A stretch of 52,679 nucleotides of DNA from a virus (IMGVR_UViG_3300050821_001730:1-52679), one strand, 5' to 3'. Shown: positions 26,683 to 34,935, counted from the first letter of the stretch. The notes: generated from the letters alone by a model not told the origin. Translations and numbers: made by a program.

Positions 26683-27548
26683 TATTCATACTCCTTGAAA
26701 TATTCGGCCTTAGCGGAGGCCAAGTCGAGTTTCTTGCCGGACTTCACATCGACATAGTAGCCGGAATCATAGAAGCGCTTGAACTGATCTTGCGCCGACT
26801 TGGGGAGGCCATCGAAGCCGCTCTTGCGAGCGCCAGAAGCGGAACGGGTAGATCCACTCGATGAGCCCCCTGACTCAAACATACTGGCCGGTGGGCTCTC
26901 GCCCTTCCCAAACTGGTGGGGGAACATCTTCTTCACCTTCTGAGTGACCTCGTCGAGGATTTGGCCGGGTGTGTAGGAGATACCGGCGCGTTGCTTCTGC
27001 TGCATGATTGTGATGGTTGCCCCATTGGCATAGTCCACCATGTCTTGGTTTTCCTCGCTGAACCAAGGGTTGCGGGACATCCATGCGGAGACCTCGGGAT
27101 GTTGGGTGATGTCGGTCTGCGGGGCGGCGGGTTTAGGGACCGCAGTGGGAGCGGCCTTGAGTTGGTCCATCTGGTCGGAGTACTCCTCGGCTGCTTCATG
27201 GTCGCCTTGAGCTAGGGCGTCCTTGCGGGCGCGCTTTAGCGAAGCAAGAGCATTAGCTGTCGCCCTCTCCTCAACCTTAGACAGGTACTCTCGCAACTCC
27301 GCAACGGTTGCCCCCTGAGCACGAAGTTGAGTCTCAAGAGCTGATGTGCGCTCACGTTCCTTCTTGAGAGCCTTACGTAGAATTGGATTAATTTCCCTCC
27401 CTCTACGGACAAAGGTTTCCGCATCACTCCACTCCTCAGTCTTGCCTTGCCATTGGTCCAGAGGGACCCATCCCTGCTCGTGGGCCTCGGCGAGAATTTC
27501 AGGGGCAATCTCAGGGGCTTCGCCCACGTCTTCAATTTCATCACTCAT
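26682..27548 (-). CDS. Scaffolding-like protein
   Basis: 288 aa, very acidic N-terminus (DEIEDVGEAPEIAPEILAEA), a long coiled coil (residues about 60-150), a Pro-rich linker and a C-terminal helical basic piece (SGFDGLPKSAQDQFKRFYD). Position between portal and capsid genes and this charge layout fit an internal scaffold. Overlaps the GroES-like gene by 8 bases. Confidence 0.65.
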   Translation of the reverse strand: MSDEIEDVGEAPEIAPEILAEAHEQGWVPLDQWQGKTEEWSDAETFVRRGREINPILRKALKKERERTSALETQLRAQGATVAELREYLSKVEERATANALASLKRARKDALAQGDHEAAEEYSDQMDQLKAAPTAVPKPAAPQTDITQHPEVSAWMSRNPWFSEENQDMVDYANGATITIMQQKQRAGISYTPGQILDEVTQKVKKMFPHQFGKGESPPASMFESGGSSSGSTRSASGARKSGFDGLPKSAQDQFKRFYDSGYYVDVKSGKKLDLASAKAEYFKEYE

Positions 27549-27858
27549 CTTTGTTCTCCTTAGGGAGGACCATCACTATGTCGAGGTCATGCATGACCCG
27601 GTAGGAGTGGCCATCGCCATCGTCATCGTGGAGGAAGCCAGCGTACTTGGCGAACTTGACACGGTCGCCGGGCTTAGCCCATGGATGGGGTTGGTCGCCC
27701 CATGCACAGTTGCCCACGGCCACGAGGGTGCCCACCATCTGGGACATCTCCTCTCGTTCGACTTTGCGCGAAGGCATGATGATGCCGCCTGCTGACTTCT
27801 CCTCTATCTTGTCCATCTGTACGAGGATTTTGTTCCCGCACGGTTTCCAATTACTCAT
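27541..27858 (-). CDS. GroES-like co-chaperonin
   Basis: 105 aa. The Cpn10 barrel is evident: GNKILVQMDKIEEKSAGGII with the mobile-loop-like SAGGIIMPSRKVEREE, GTLVAVGNCAWG, PGDRVKFAKYAG and a final DIVMVLPKE strand. Similar in role to T4 gp31. It lies between portal and scaffold genes, so is likely used with host GroEL to fold the capsid protein. An insertion HDDDGDGHSYRV replaces the usual roof loop. Confidence 0.78.
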   Translation of the reverse strand: MSNWKPCGNKILVQMDKIEEKSAGGIIMPSRKVEREEMSQMVGTLVAVGNCAWGDQPHPWAKPGDRVKFAKYAGFLHDDDGDGHSYRVMHDLDIVMVLPKENKDE

Positions 27859-28093
27859 TTAAGTCTTCCTCATTCATCTCTAAAAGGTAGCTATATACTT
27901 CGTATGCGCCTATAGCCTTGGCGTCCTTGACCTTAGTCCAGTCATCAGAAAGGACTACCTGCTGTCGGAATCGCTCCAAATGGGCTTCCTCCAACTCCTT
28001 GAGGTGCCGTTGCAGCATTTCCCATAGAGCCTGAGTTACCGGATGATCCCGCCATAGAACCCATTCCTCCGCCTCCACCACTATCTTCGTCAT
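27851..28093 (-). CDS. Small helical protein overlapping portal 3' end
   Basis: 80 aa. MTKIVVEAEEWVLWRDHPVT, then an amphipathic helix (LQRHLKELEEAHLERFRQQ) and an acidic end. Its first 149 bases overlap the portal gene in another frame, and both frames have coding-like sequence. I recall similar 70-100 aa proteins after podovirus portals. Function unknown. Confidence 0.6.
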   Translation of the reverse strand: MTKIVVEAEEWVLWRDHPVTQALWEMLQRHLKELEEAHLERFRQQVVLSDDWTKVKDAKAIGAYEVYSYLLEMNEEDLNE

Positions 28094-30242
28094 CTTTCTG
28101 TCCTTGCATCATCTCTTGGAGAATCTTTATCGCTTCCAACGTGCCCTCTTGCTTGTTTTTGGCCGCCCCGATTTGCGCCTCAAGCAGCGCAATCTGATGC
28201 CCAGTATCCACACCCTTCGCCTCAGCAAGAGTTTGAACAACTTGCGCCTCCAGTAGTTTGATTTCGGCCTGCATCTTCTCGGCCCCTTGGACAAGGGTGA
28301 GGAGTTTGATCTTGAAGTCTAGTTGCGCCTTCATCTCGACGCCTTGTTGTTTGAGTTGAGCCTCGACAATCTTCGGGTTCGGCATCGGTGGGACGGCGAA
28401 AGGACCCTTCGGGTCAGGGAGGAACATGTCGATATTGGGGACCTTCAGGGCCTGCAAGTAGTAGCGGTTCACCTGATAGAGGTCGTAGCCGGGCGAAGCA
28501 TGAGCAGCTTGCAGGAGGGAAGTAGCTTGGTTGTAGCGCTGGGCGTCCGACATATAGAAAGGGTCGGCTGCGGCCTTGATGACTACGATATCACCTTGGT
28601 AGAGGGCTGCTGCCTTCTTGGAGGTGTCGGAAATGGCTTTGGCATAGTAAGGCATGTCCTCGGAGAGGAACACCACGTTCAGCCTGTACAGCTTGCGCAA
28701 CTCCTGTGTGAAGGCACGATGGGTGCGCTTGTAGATGCCATTGAACACCTTCATGCCTTGTTCGACCATGGCACGGGAGGTTTCAGCGGGGGTGTTCTGG
28801 CCGGGGTTCTTCCCCTGCAAGATATCTACTGCACCCGCGATTCCTTCACCGTACTCGATGAGGAGAGTCAGCAGTTGAAAGAGAGTAGGAGACGGTTGTT
28901 GGACCGGCAGAGGAAATACGTTTTTCCGCAGGTCGTCTCCAGTACTATCAACAGTTTTCCACTCTCCGGGGCGGAAGCGATACTCGCCCTTCTTATTCTT
29001 AAACCCGCGACCAACGAACCCTCCACCCGCGTTTGCAAGCGTTCCATTGTCGAGAAGCTGATTAATTGCGCTATCAATGGTCTCATTGATGGGGCCAAGT
29101 AATGCACCGAAGCCGAGGTCATAGAAGCCCCCATCTGGGGAAGGGATAAATGGGTACTTGGTGAAGGCACAGATAGGCTCTATGCGGAGGAGCTTCCCGG
29201 CAGGGGTGTAAGTAACGCTTGAGCGAGTGAAGCGCGGCACGATGCGCAACACTTGACGGGTATCGTAGCGAACAGTGACGGTGTAGGGTTCTCCATAACC
29301 ATCATGGTCAAGATCAAGTGTCCTATGCTGTTCAAGCAACTCGTATGGAGCGTCGTGATCGTTGGGTTGTTGGGTGATGCCTTGGCGCTCGTTGGCGTCT
29401 TGTTCGGTGAGGTAGGTGAGGGTGGGCTCAGGCTTTGGAGAGCCTTCTTTAAACGGGCTAAAGATGCCCCGGGCAACTCGCTCGTAGCAATCGTTGGCTG
29501 AGAGGTAGATGAGTTGGGTGAGTCGAGGGGCATGCTCGATGTCTTTGGCGAAGTAGTCAACGACGATGTCTTTAGGACTAACGCACTCACTAACGTTGTG
29601 GCAACGGATCGGGTCGAAGTAGGTCTTTTTGAAGACGCACCCGAGGATTGATTGGATGAGGAGGGCTTTGTCATGGTTCTCTTCCCACTGTTCGTCCTCT
29701 TCGAGGATTTGGTAGGACATGTGTTCAGCAATCGCTTGAGCGCGGTCGTTCAGTTGGTCGAATTGAGACTTGATGGCCATAGCCTTTTGCTGCGCCTGCT
29801 GCATGGCCTGCTGAGCTTTGGGGTCGGGAGGTTGGCCCGGTTGCTGAGGAGGCATCTGGGGCATGCGCATCTTGGGCATCGTCACAGTAGGACGAGCGGC
29901 CACTGGCTGGGGGCCATTAACCAGAGCAGGATAGGCACGGCTGCTGTACTGCATAGCAGCAATAGTAATAAGAGGGAACTTGACATTGGCTGCGCCCTCC
30001 CAAGGGAAGGTCTTCTTTTCGGTTACTTGGAGGGCGAGTTTGAGAGCGTTATTCATGCGCTGCTCCCAATCGGCCCGGGAGTTGCGGTCGCGCTCGAAGT
30101 CAGAGACTACCATGTGGCCTAAAGCTGCGAGTTCATCGTCGGTCAGCCGCTCCGCGAGGTTGGCAGAACGCATCATGTCCACATCGAGAGGGATGTGGGT
30201 GGTGAACTCTACTGGTTGGAAGTTGTCGTCTTCATTGTCCAT
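27945..30242 (-). CDS. Portal protein, P22 gp1-like
   Basis: 765 aa from ATG 30242. Family features: N-terminal helices with NRADWEQRMNNALKLA, then KFPLITIAAMQYSSRAYPAL, core FDPIRCHNVSECVSPKDIVVDY, DLGFGALLGPINETIDSAINQLLDNGT, and C-terminal coiled coil with a Gly/Ser-rich tail (last about 50 aa overlap the next gene). Length suits P22-type portals. The Gln/Pro-rich insertion at residues about 125-160 is a common variable loop. Forms the dodecameric DNA entry channel. Confidence 0.87.
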   Translation of the reverse strand: MDNEDDNFQPVEFTTHIPLDVDMMRSANLAERLTDDELAALGHMVVSDFERDRNSRADWEQRMNNALKLALQVTEKKTFPWEGAANVKFPLITIAAMQYSSRAYPALVNGPQPVAARPTVTMPKMRMPQMPPQQPGQPPDPKAQQAMQQAQQKAMAIKSQFDQLNDRAQAIAEHMSYQILEEDEQWEENHDKALLIQSILGCVFKKTYFDPIRCHNVSECVSPKDIVVDYFAKDIEHAPRLTQLIYLSANDCYERVARGIFSPFKEGSPKPEPTLTYLTEQDANERQGITQQPNDHDAPYELLEQHRTLDLDHDGYGEPYTVTVRYDTRQVLRIVPRFTRSSVTYTPAGKLLRIEPICAFTKYPFIPSPDGGFYDLGFGALLGPINETIDSAINQLLDNGTLANAGGGFVGRGFKNKKGEYRFRPGEWKTVDSTGDDLRKNVFPLPVQQPSPTLFQLLTLLIEYGEGIAGAVDILQGKNPGQNTPAETSRAMVEQGMKVFNGIYKRTHRAFTQELRKLYRLNVVFLSEDMPYYAKAISDTSKKAAALYQGDIVVIKAAADPFYMSDAQRYNQATSLLQAAHASPGYDLYQVNRYYLQALKVPNIDMFLPDPKGPFAVPPMPNPKIVEAQLKQQGVEMKAQLDFKIKLLTLVQGAEKMQAEIKLLEAQVVQTLAEAKGVDTGHQIALLEAQIGAAKNKQEGTLEAIKILQEMMQGQKDDEDSGGGGGMGSMAGSSGNSGSMGNAATAPQGVGGSPFGAIPTAGSPF

Positions 30243-30244
30243 GA

Positions 30245-30379
30245 TCACATCCGGAAGCAGTCAAAGTTGCAATGCCATATGGGGTAGCCACAGGCGCAGC
30301 AGTCACATTGGGGGGACGCTGCGTGGGCTTGTGCGGCGACCGCTATGTGGAGCTTACTTCGGTCGCTCGGTACAATCAA
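30245..30379 (-). CDS. Possible 44-aa Cys-rich peptide before the portal
   Basis: Reads from TTG 30379 to TGA 30245, the stop overlapping the portal start region. The product ends QCDCCACGYPIWHCNFDCF, six cysteines and a histidine in 20 residues, suggesting a metal-binding or disulfide mini-protein. There is no clear ribosome-binding site and the start is uncertain, so it may be chance. Confidence 0.3.
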   Translation of the reverse strand: MIVPSDRSKLHIAVAAQAHAASPQCDCCACGYPIWHCNFDCFRM

Positions 30380-30412
30380 GGCACGCTCGCTTCGCTCGCT
30401 CTTCGGCCTTGA
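30376..30412. other. Inverted repeat between TerL and portal
   Basis: TCAAGGC (30376-30382) and GCCTTGA (30406-30412) form a 7-bp inverted repeat around a 23-base spacer made of CGCTCGCTTCG-type repeats. It lies in the only sizeable gap (30380-30474) of the packaging genes. It could be an attenuator or processing site; no T tract is present. Confidence 0.35.
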
Positions 30413-30474
30413 CAGTACCTCCTGCGCGACCTCGTCATCACCACTCCGCCGGTCACCTACCTGCGCCCACTCCG

Positions 30475-30570
30475 CTAGGAGTCGAGCATCTCCAAGTAGG
30501 CGACGTCCCGAGGCCACCACCGGGCATAGAGCTTGCGCCCGGTCCAGTCGTAGACGCGACGATAGGCCAT
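30475..30570 (-). CDS. Possible 31-aa peptide after TerL
   Basis: ATG 30570 lies two bases after the terminase stop and the frame ends at TAG 30475-30477. The product, rich in Arg/Trp/Tyr (YDWTGRKLYARWWPRDV), is compact and not low complexity. No strong ribosome-binding site; translation could be coupled to TerL termination. Function unknown. Confidence 0.4.
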   Translation of the reverse strand: MAYRRVYDWTGRKLYARWWPRDVAYLEMLDS

Positions 30571-30572
30571 GG

Positions 30573-32021
30573 CTAGTATCCAGTGACTTCACTTCTCCCC
30601 TCCTCAGGTTGGTAGCCCATCTCTTCTTGCCACGCCAACTCGTCGAGTTCTTCGCGGGTAGCGGAGGGAGACATCTTATCCAAGAGTAACCCAATCCATG
30701 CGAGGGCATCGACGCGGTCGTCCGTCTTGCCCCGAGGGAAGTTGATCATCTCATTGTAGAGTTCGAAGTACCAAGGTGCATCGGCATTGAAGTGGACTCC
30801 CCCGGCGCGCATGCGGGACTGGATGGAGACGGCGCGAGCCTGCTTGTCCTTGTGCGGACGGATACGTTCAAGGGCGAGGAACTGCTGGCGCTTCAACATC
30901 TCCTGATTCAGGAAGGGTCCGATGGCCTTCGAGATGTTGTCATCTTCAACCACCCAGAGGTCGATTCCGTATATGGACTGGATTTCGAACATCTTACCCA
31001 CCGCCTGTAGTGGATCATACCTTTGCGCATACATGTCCACGACGTGCAACAGACCTGAGGAATCCAGACCCGCGATGACAATGGCCGTATTGTCACCCTT
31101 ATCATCCTTTCCGAGTGCGAAGTCGATGGAGGCATACATGGTCTTGGGCTGGAGGTGGTCATCTTGGGTCATTGGACGGAAGTCAGTCTTGCGGAAGTAG
31201 GCGTCCGCTTCGGCCACAGGATGGCTAAGGTACTCCTTAGAGTAACCCGAGGGATTACCAGCGGAGAGGTAGCGCTGCCTTTCCCTTCGTAGGCGGGTCT
31301 CAGGCCACTTCTCAGGCCAAAGCAGTTCGGTGAAGTCATCGAAGCTCTTGTGCGCCTTAAAGCGACGACCGACCCATCCGCCCTCAACGTCGCCGAGGAG
31401 TCGTTCAAGTAGGCTATCCAGATGTAGGATGGTCCCAAGGAACCGTACGCGCAGATTATCGGCCCCGCACGGAAGCAAAGCCTCGTTGAACCAGTCACGA
31501 AGTTTCTCCCTACGTTCCTTGGACATGACGGCCTCATCGTTCTCAAGGTCGTCGATGATGATGAGGGAGGGGCGCTTGTTGTTCCACAGGGCTCCCCTCA
31601 CTGCCTGCTCTGCGCCTTTGCCGAGGAGGTGGAACTCGCGCTGCCCTATAGTGCATGTGACCTCGGTCTCGTTGCACCTCGTCACCTCGACCCCGAACTC
31701 CGTCCTCAGGTCCTCATTCGTCGTGAGGACTCGCGCCATATTGGCGAGGTGTGCAGCGGCAAGCCTCTCTGTAGCGGAAACCAGTAGGACGAAGTCATCG
31801 GTCCCAAACAGTAGCGAAGCAAGAGTAAAGGCAAGAGTGCCTGCGGTAGACTTGGCGTGACCACGCGGGGCCGCCACTGCGATAAGAGGATCGGGACGGC
31901 AGAATAGCTCCCATAGCTCCCTATGGAACGGGGGGCAAGGCTTGGGCTGATCGAAGTCCCCGAGCAGGAACGCCTCAACAAACCCCTCAACAAGTGCGGC
32001 ATCAACATGTATCTTCTCCAT
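30573..32021 (-). CDS. Terminase large subunit
   Basis: 482 aa from ATG 32021, which has GGGGGTG 6 bases upstream. Packaging ATPase: Walker A VAAPRGHAKST (residues 49-59), Walker B SLIIIDDLEND (D157/D158, E160), coupling motif region RFLGTILH. The RNase H-like nuclease domain has ASIDFALGKDDKGDNTAI and a late acidic DDRVDALAW. Pumps DNA into the procapsid through the portal. Upstream is TerS in the same operon. Confidence 0.9.
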   Translation of the reverse strand: MEKIHVDAALVEGFVEAFLLGDFDQPKPCPPFHRELWELFCRPDPLIAVAAPRGHAKSTAGTLAFTLASLLFGTDDFVLLVSATERLAAAHLANMARVLTTNEDLRTEFGVEVTRCNETEVTCTIGQREFHLLGKGAEQAVRGALWNNKRPSLIIIDDLENDEAVMSKERREKLRDWFNEALLPCGADNLRVRFLGTILHLDSLLERLLGDVEGGWVGRRFKAHKSFDDFTELLWPEKWPETRLRRERQRYLSAGNPSGYSKEYLSHPVAEADAYFRKTDFRPMTQDDHLQPKTMYASIDFALGKDDKGDNTAIVIAGLDSSGLLHVVDMYAQRYDPLQAVGKMFEIQSIYGIDLWVVEDDNISKAIGPFLNQEMLKRQQFLALERIRPHKDKQARAVSIQSRMRAGGVHFNADAPWYFELYNEMINFPRGKTDDRVDALAWIGLLLDKMSPSATREELDELAWQEEMGYQPEEGRSEVTGY

Positions 32022-32022
32022 C

Positions 32023-32589
32023 CTAGTCACCCCCACCATACTCACCCCCAGCTTCGCTAGGCGCATTCATCTCCAGCAAGGTTGGGTCCTTCGCCCCTAG
32101 CGCTCTGAGCTTCCTCGCCAGCACCGTGAGTGCTTGGGTATCCCCGGCCACAACCGTAGGTTCATTCCTCACAAGCTGCCTCTTCATGAACGCCATGTCC
32201 GTGATGCGCGCAATGTCGATGGCCCTCATCTGCGCCCTCTTGATCACCGGGTTCCCATCCTTGTCCATCACTATCCGGGTGATCTCCCCGTTGTCTAGCC
32301 TATCCTCCAACAGAGCTATGCCCTTCTCGACCAGCCTTGTAAAGCCTGCATCAATCTTGACCTTGCTCTCACTTCGGACCCGGGCGCACTCATCCTGCCA
32401 CCACACCTGAGCCATGAGCTTCTTGACCTCATAGATCGTGGTGTTGAACCTCCTCGCCGTCGCGGCCATGTTCCCCGTGTTCATGTAGAAGTGGCACGCA
32501 GCAACCTCCCACGGCACCCTGCCATCCCCACCATCGGCCTCATCCGCAGGATTGTCGAAGACTACTGTCCCGTCCTCAAGTATCTTCAC
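32023..32589 (-). CDS. Terminase small subunit-like DNA-binding protein
   Basis: 188 aa, GTG start at 32589. An N-terminal HTH-type region (AACHFYMNTGNMAATARRFN then YEVKKLMAQVWWQDEC) resembles P22-like or phBC6A51-type TerS proteins, followed by a helical oligomerisation core and a flexible C-terminus. It ends one base before the TerL start codon. Likely recognises the packaging site. Confidence 0.7.
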   Translation of the reverse strand: MKILEDGTVVFDNPADEADGGDGRVPWEVAACHFYMNTGNMAATARRFNTTIYEVKKLMAQVWWQDECARVRSESKVKIDAGFTRLVEKGIALLEDRLDNGEITRIVMDKDGNPVIKRAQMRAIDIARITDMAFMKRQLVRNEPTVVAGDTQALTVLARKLRALGAKDPTLLEMNAPSEAGGEYGGGD

Positions 32590-32743
32590 GCTCTACCCCA
32601 CTCACCCTTTCGAGCACTACGGCAAAGCTGTCCGAATCCATCAGCCAATCGACCATCTGCCTGCTCACCTTGAGGATGGAGGCTATGTCGTCTCGGGGGT
32701 GGCCGTCGTGGGCCAATTGGGCACATTGCAAAAGTAGGGTCAT
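32576..32743 (-). CDS. 55-aa helix-turn-helix protein, first gene of the late operon
   Basis: ATG 32743 with GGAGA 5 bases upstream; ends at TGA 32576, overlapping TerS by 14 bases. The product contains HPRDDIASILKVSRQMVDWL, a clear HTH with a recognition helix, and little else. It could help TerS bind DNA or regulate the adjacent divergent promoter region. Small but convincing because of ribosome-binding site, overlap and motif. Confidence 0.62.
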   Translation of the reverse strand: MTLLLQCAQLAHDGHPRDDIASILKVSRQMVDWLMDSDSFAVVLERVSGVEREDT

Positions 32744-33132
32744 AACATTCTCCACTTGACTTCAGTGAATATAGCAGATTGGCGTTGGACATGGGTAGAT
32801 CCACCCTTCTCCATTCTGCGTTGCACCGTCGATCAGGGTCAAAGAGGTTTTTCGCGCGCATCCATTTGCCCCCCACCCCGGGTTAACCCTATCAGCGTAT
32901 ACACCTACCCTGCGTTGGCATGGTCCATGCAGAGCATACGCACGCATGCGCGGAGACTGCATGATGTGTGCCTGCTCGACTAAGGGTTTGTCATAATGCA
33001 ATTCATCAACGAAGCAACTAAGCTGTAGTCATGCACCACAGCAACAGGTGATGCAAGGCGCGCAACACGAGTACTACGTTGAAGCATGCGGGGTGCGAGT
33101 GGAGCAAATGACCAACACGGGAGCAAATGATC
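32744..33132. promoter_or_regulatory. Divergent intergenic region between late and early units
   Basis: 389 bp with no convincing gene, separating minus-strand late genes from plus-strand early genes, so it should contain promoters for both. It has several GCATGC-type palindromes (around 32920-32965) and a CATGG/CCATG inverted repeat. A TATATT read on the minus strand near 32770 is a possible -10 box about 30 bases before the 32743 start, without a good -35. No promoter can be assigned confidently. Confidence 0.5.
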
Positions 33133-33273
33133 ATGGACGACTTCGGCACCGACATAGTGCTAGCCCGCACGAACGAGGGGACGTACAACAGTCTTCTCCA
33201 TTGGTACTTCAGCAATGACGGCATCACGCAGTTCATCACGATCAATGCCGGATGCTTCAAGGAGTGGAACTGA
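33133..33273 (+). CDS. 46-aa early protein
   Basis: First gene of the plus unit. ATG 33133 with GGGAG upstream (ATG 33127 is in frame). Product MDDFGTDIVLARTNEGTYNS... ending FKEWN, a compact alpha/beta-like sequence without recognised family. Its TGA overlaps the next ATG. Confidence 0.5.
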   Translation: MDDFGTDIVLARTNEGTYNSLLHWYFSNDGITQFITINAGCFKEWN

Positions 33274-33365
33274 TGACGACAAGAGAGTGGTTTGCGGTCG
33301 CACGGGTCGCGCTGGTAATGGTGGCCGTGCTGGTGGCAGCAACGATCATATGTCTTGGCTCATAG
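33273..33365 (+). CDS. 30-aa single-pass membrane peptide
   Basis: ATG overlaps the previous stop (TGATG). The product is mostly one hydrophobic helix (VALVMVAVLVAATIICLG) after a short charged N-terminus. One of several tiny membrane peptides in this region, possibly acting on the host envelope. Confidence 0.5.
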   Translation: MTTREWFAVARVALVMVAVLVAATIICLGS

Positions 33366-33374
33366 GGGGCAATC

Positions 33375-33683
33375 ATGAATGCACTCATTAACATTGGCAT
33401 GCTCCGTAATACGGAGGGAGTGCTGCGCACGCATGACATTGCGCAAGCGTTCGATCAATGGGCAGTGATGGAGTATAAGCACAAGGTTGTGGAGGCTGAG
33501 CCTGAGGCAACCTACATTGCGCATGTCAGCAACTGGGACACGGACAAGGCTCACCAATTGGCCAAAGCCCTTGACCAAGACTGCATCGCACAGTACGACT
33601 TGGATGAGTGTGAGGGCAAACTGGTAGGTCCAAGGGCGCACGTGTGGGGCGAATTCAATGGCGCCTTCTTTAAGCTCCTCTAA
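33375..33683 (+). CDS. Early hypothetical protein
   Basis: 102 aa, ATG preceded by GGGGGC. Contains RTHDIAQAFDQWAVMEYKHK and HQLAKALDQDCIAQYDLDEC; soluble alpha/beta composition resembling small phage host-takeover proteins, without a recognised family. Confidence 0.6.
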   Translation: MNALINIGMLRNTEGVLRTHDIAQAFDQWAVMEYKHKVVEAEPEATYIAHVSNWDTDKAHQLAKALDQDCIAQYDLDECEGKLVGPRAHVWGEFNGAFFKLL

Positions 33684-33692
33684 GGGGTAATC

Positions 33693-33872
33693 ATGAGATT
33701 AAATACACTGTATGTAGTGGTGATGGAAAATGCCTTTGGTAATCTGCTGTACTTTGGGCCATTCGCCACAAAGGAAGGGGCAGAAGATTGGGCTAAAGCC
33801 AATGCTAATGAGGCATTGGACTGGCTTACGGTCATTGAAGTGCATGGGAATCTAGCAATGCGCCAAGCGTAA
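33693..33872 (+). CDS. 59-aa early protein
   Basis: ATG 33693 follows AGGGG by 5 bases and the frame ends at TAA 33870. The product LYVVVMENAFGNLLYFGPFA then EGAEDWAKANANEA has a beta-beta-alpha pattern like small ferredoxin-like phage proteins. Unknown function. Confidence 0.55.
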   Translation: MRLNTLYVVVMENAFGNLLYFGPFATKEGAEDWAKANANEALDWLTVIEVHGNLAMRQA

Positions 33873-33916
33873 GCTTGGGCATATTCGTGGGCATATTTCG
33901 GCCAAGGGGAGCCAAC

Positions 33917-34072
33917 ATGTCAGTCAAACTCATTCGTTTCAACGTCCATGTCTATGGCAAGGAGGGCATAGCCCTTATTGTGGAGGCCGCAACGCACAAG
34001 CGCGCGCTCAAGCTTGCGCAACGGGAGCTAGGGCTCCATTCGTCCAGCATTCGCTTGGAGCAAAGCTCCTAG
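33917..34072 (+). CDS. 51-aa early protein
   Basis: ATG 33917 with AAGGGGA upstream. MSVKLIRFNVHVYGKEGIAL then EAATHKRALKLAQRE: a beta hairpin plus basic helix. Function unknown. Confidence 0.55.
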   Translation: MSVKLIRFNVHVYGKEGIALIVEAATHKRALKLAQRELGLHSSSIRLEQSS

Positions 34073-34200
34073 CCCCATTGCTACGCAAGGCGCATGCCAA
34101 CAGGCATAGGTAGATGCACCGATAGGAAAGAACAGGAGGGCGAACTAAGATTAAAGCGTAGTTCAGGTAGTTCAAGGGGTTCAACCAACGGAGGTTTGAG

Positions 34201-34341
34201 ATGGATACGATGGAACAAGTGCATAAGGTCAGGACGGCAGAAGAGGCCGACGAGTATGTCAAGGAACTGTATGGGGCAGGACTCGAAGCCTATACGCTGG
34301 AATGCGATGACCACTACGAGGTGCGGTGGAACGAGTATTAA
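34201..34341 (+). CDS. 46-aa early protein
   Basis: ATG 34201 with GGAGG upstream. VHKVRTAEEADEYVKELYGA then LECDDHYEVRW; a small acidic alpha/beta protein of unknown role. The 128 bp before it (34073-34200) hold no gene but include an ATGCC/GGCAT hairpin near 34093. Confidence 0.55.
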   Translation: MDTMEQVHKVRTAEEADEYVKELYGAGLEAYTLECDDHYEVRWNEY

Positions 34342-34373
34342 GCCTAAGTGGATGCATTCATTCTGGAGGACGC

Positions 34374-34565
34374 ATGAAACACTTAGGGAAGGCCCTCTGT
34401 TCCGCAACGGATCGACACCGGATCATTGCCGCAATCACGTTCGCACTCTTGTGGGCCGCATTGGAGTTCTGGCTCCAGTACCATACGGCAGCGAAGTTTG
34501 CAGAGATGTTTGGCTTCGCCCCAATGGCGGATAGGGCGCTTGGCGCATTGCTTGGGGAGGACTGA
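34374..34565 (+). CDS. Small membrane protein
   Basis: 63 aa from ATG 34374 (GGAGG upstream). A hydrophobic helix IIAAITFALLWAALEFWL is followed by an amphipathic HTAAKFAEMFGFAPMADRAL. One membrane pass expected. Belongs to the membrane-peptide cluster. Confidence 0.55.
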   Translation: MKHLGKALCSATDRHRIIAAITFALLWAALEFWLQYHTAAKFAEMFGFAPMADRALGALLGED

Positions 34566-34566
34566 C

Positions 34567-34638
34567 ATGCTAGGCATGGTAATGGCGGCAGTGGCATTCA
34601 TTCTATGGCTCTTATGGGGCGCCATCTACATCAAGTGA
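34567..34638 (+). CDS. 23-aa membrane peptide
   Basis: ATG 34567, two bases after the previous TGA, with GGGGAGGA upstream. The product MLGMVMAAVAFILWLLWGAI plus YIK is one transmembrane helix. Short, so supported mainly by ribosome-binding site and context. Confidence 0.42.
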   Translation: MLGMVMAAVAFILWLLWGAIYIK

Positions 34639-34646
34639 GGGCAGGC

Positions 34647-34730
34647 ATGGAACTAATAGCAGGATGGGGCTTAGTGGCATTCATTGTGCTGGCAGTGCTG
34701 GCATTTACCATCAAACCAAACGAGGACTGA
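34647..34730 (+). CDS. 27-aa membrane peptide
   Basis: ATG 34647 after AGGGCAGGC. The product is a single hydrophobic helix (GWGLVAFIVLAVLAFTI) with an acidic tail KPNED, resembling KdpF-like micropeptides. Followed at once by another micro-ORF. Confidence 0.42.
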   Translation: MELIAGWGLVAFIVLAVLAFTIKPNED

Positions 34731-34731
34731 C

Positions 34732-34791
34732 ATGGAAAACATCTACATGCTGACGCTGATTGTTTGCACCGTGGTGTACGCCTTCAGCTAG
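34732..34791 (+). CDS. 19-aa membrane peptide
   Basis: ATG 34732 with GAGGAC upstream and TAG at 34789. Product MENIYMLTLIVCTVVYAFS. Extremely short, listed because it continues the run of membrane micropeptides spaced by 1-9 bases. Confidence 0.32.
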   Translation: MENIYMLTLIVCTVVYAFS

Positions 34792-34935
34792 TTGGGAAAG
34801 GTCGAAACGGGATTGACGGATAGACACCGTCACCCGTCCATGCCTGAAGGGCATGCTGATGAGACCAATCTGCGCGCTGCGCAGCAGTGGGCCAGTCTTA
34901 GGCCAGTGTTGGGCCAATAGCACAGGAGGTTAACT
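34792..34935. other. Structured intergenic segment with three hairpins
   Basis: No gene. Hairpins: GACGG/CCGTC near 34815-34831, CATGCC-TGAAG-GGCATG near 34839-34855, and GCTGC/GCAGC within the 26-base element at 34871-34896 that recurs at 36488-36513. Could be a small RNA, an operator or an mRNA processing region. No T tract typical of a terminator. Confidence 0.42.
34871..34896 (+). repeat. Copy 1 of a dispersed hairpin element
   Basis: Starts TGCGCGC, then a small palindrome GCTGCGCAGC, and ends AGTGGGCCAGT. The second copy at 36488-36513 has the same ends but a different hairpin with its pairing kept. Confidence 0.5.

Noticed and set aside
30380-30709. 154-codon minus ORF starting within TerL
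   Set aside because: Most of it is out of frame with terminase and low complexity; only its last 44 codons look protein-like and are listed separately at low confidence.
34094-34534. 146-codon plus-strand ORF
   Set aside because: Arg/Ser-rich frame overlapping two better-supported small genes that have ribosome-binding sites.
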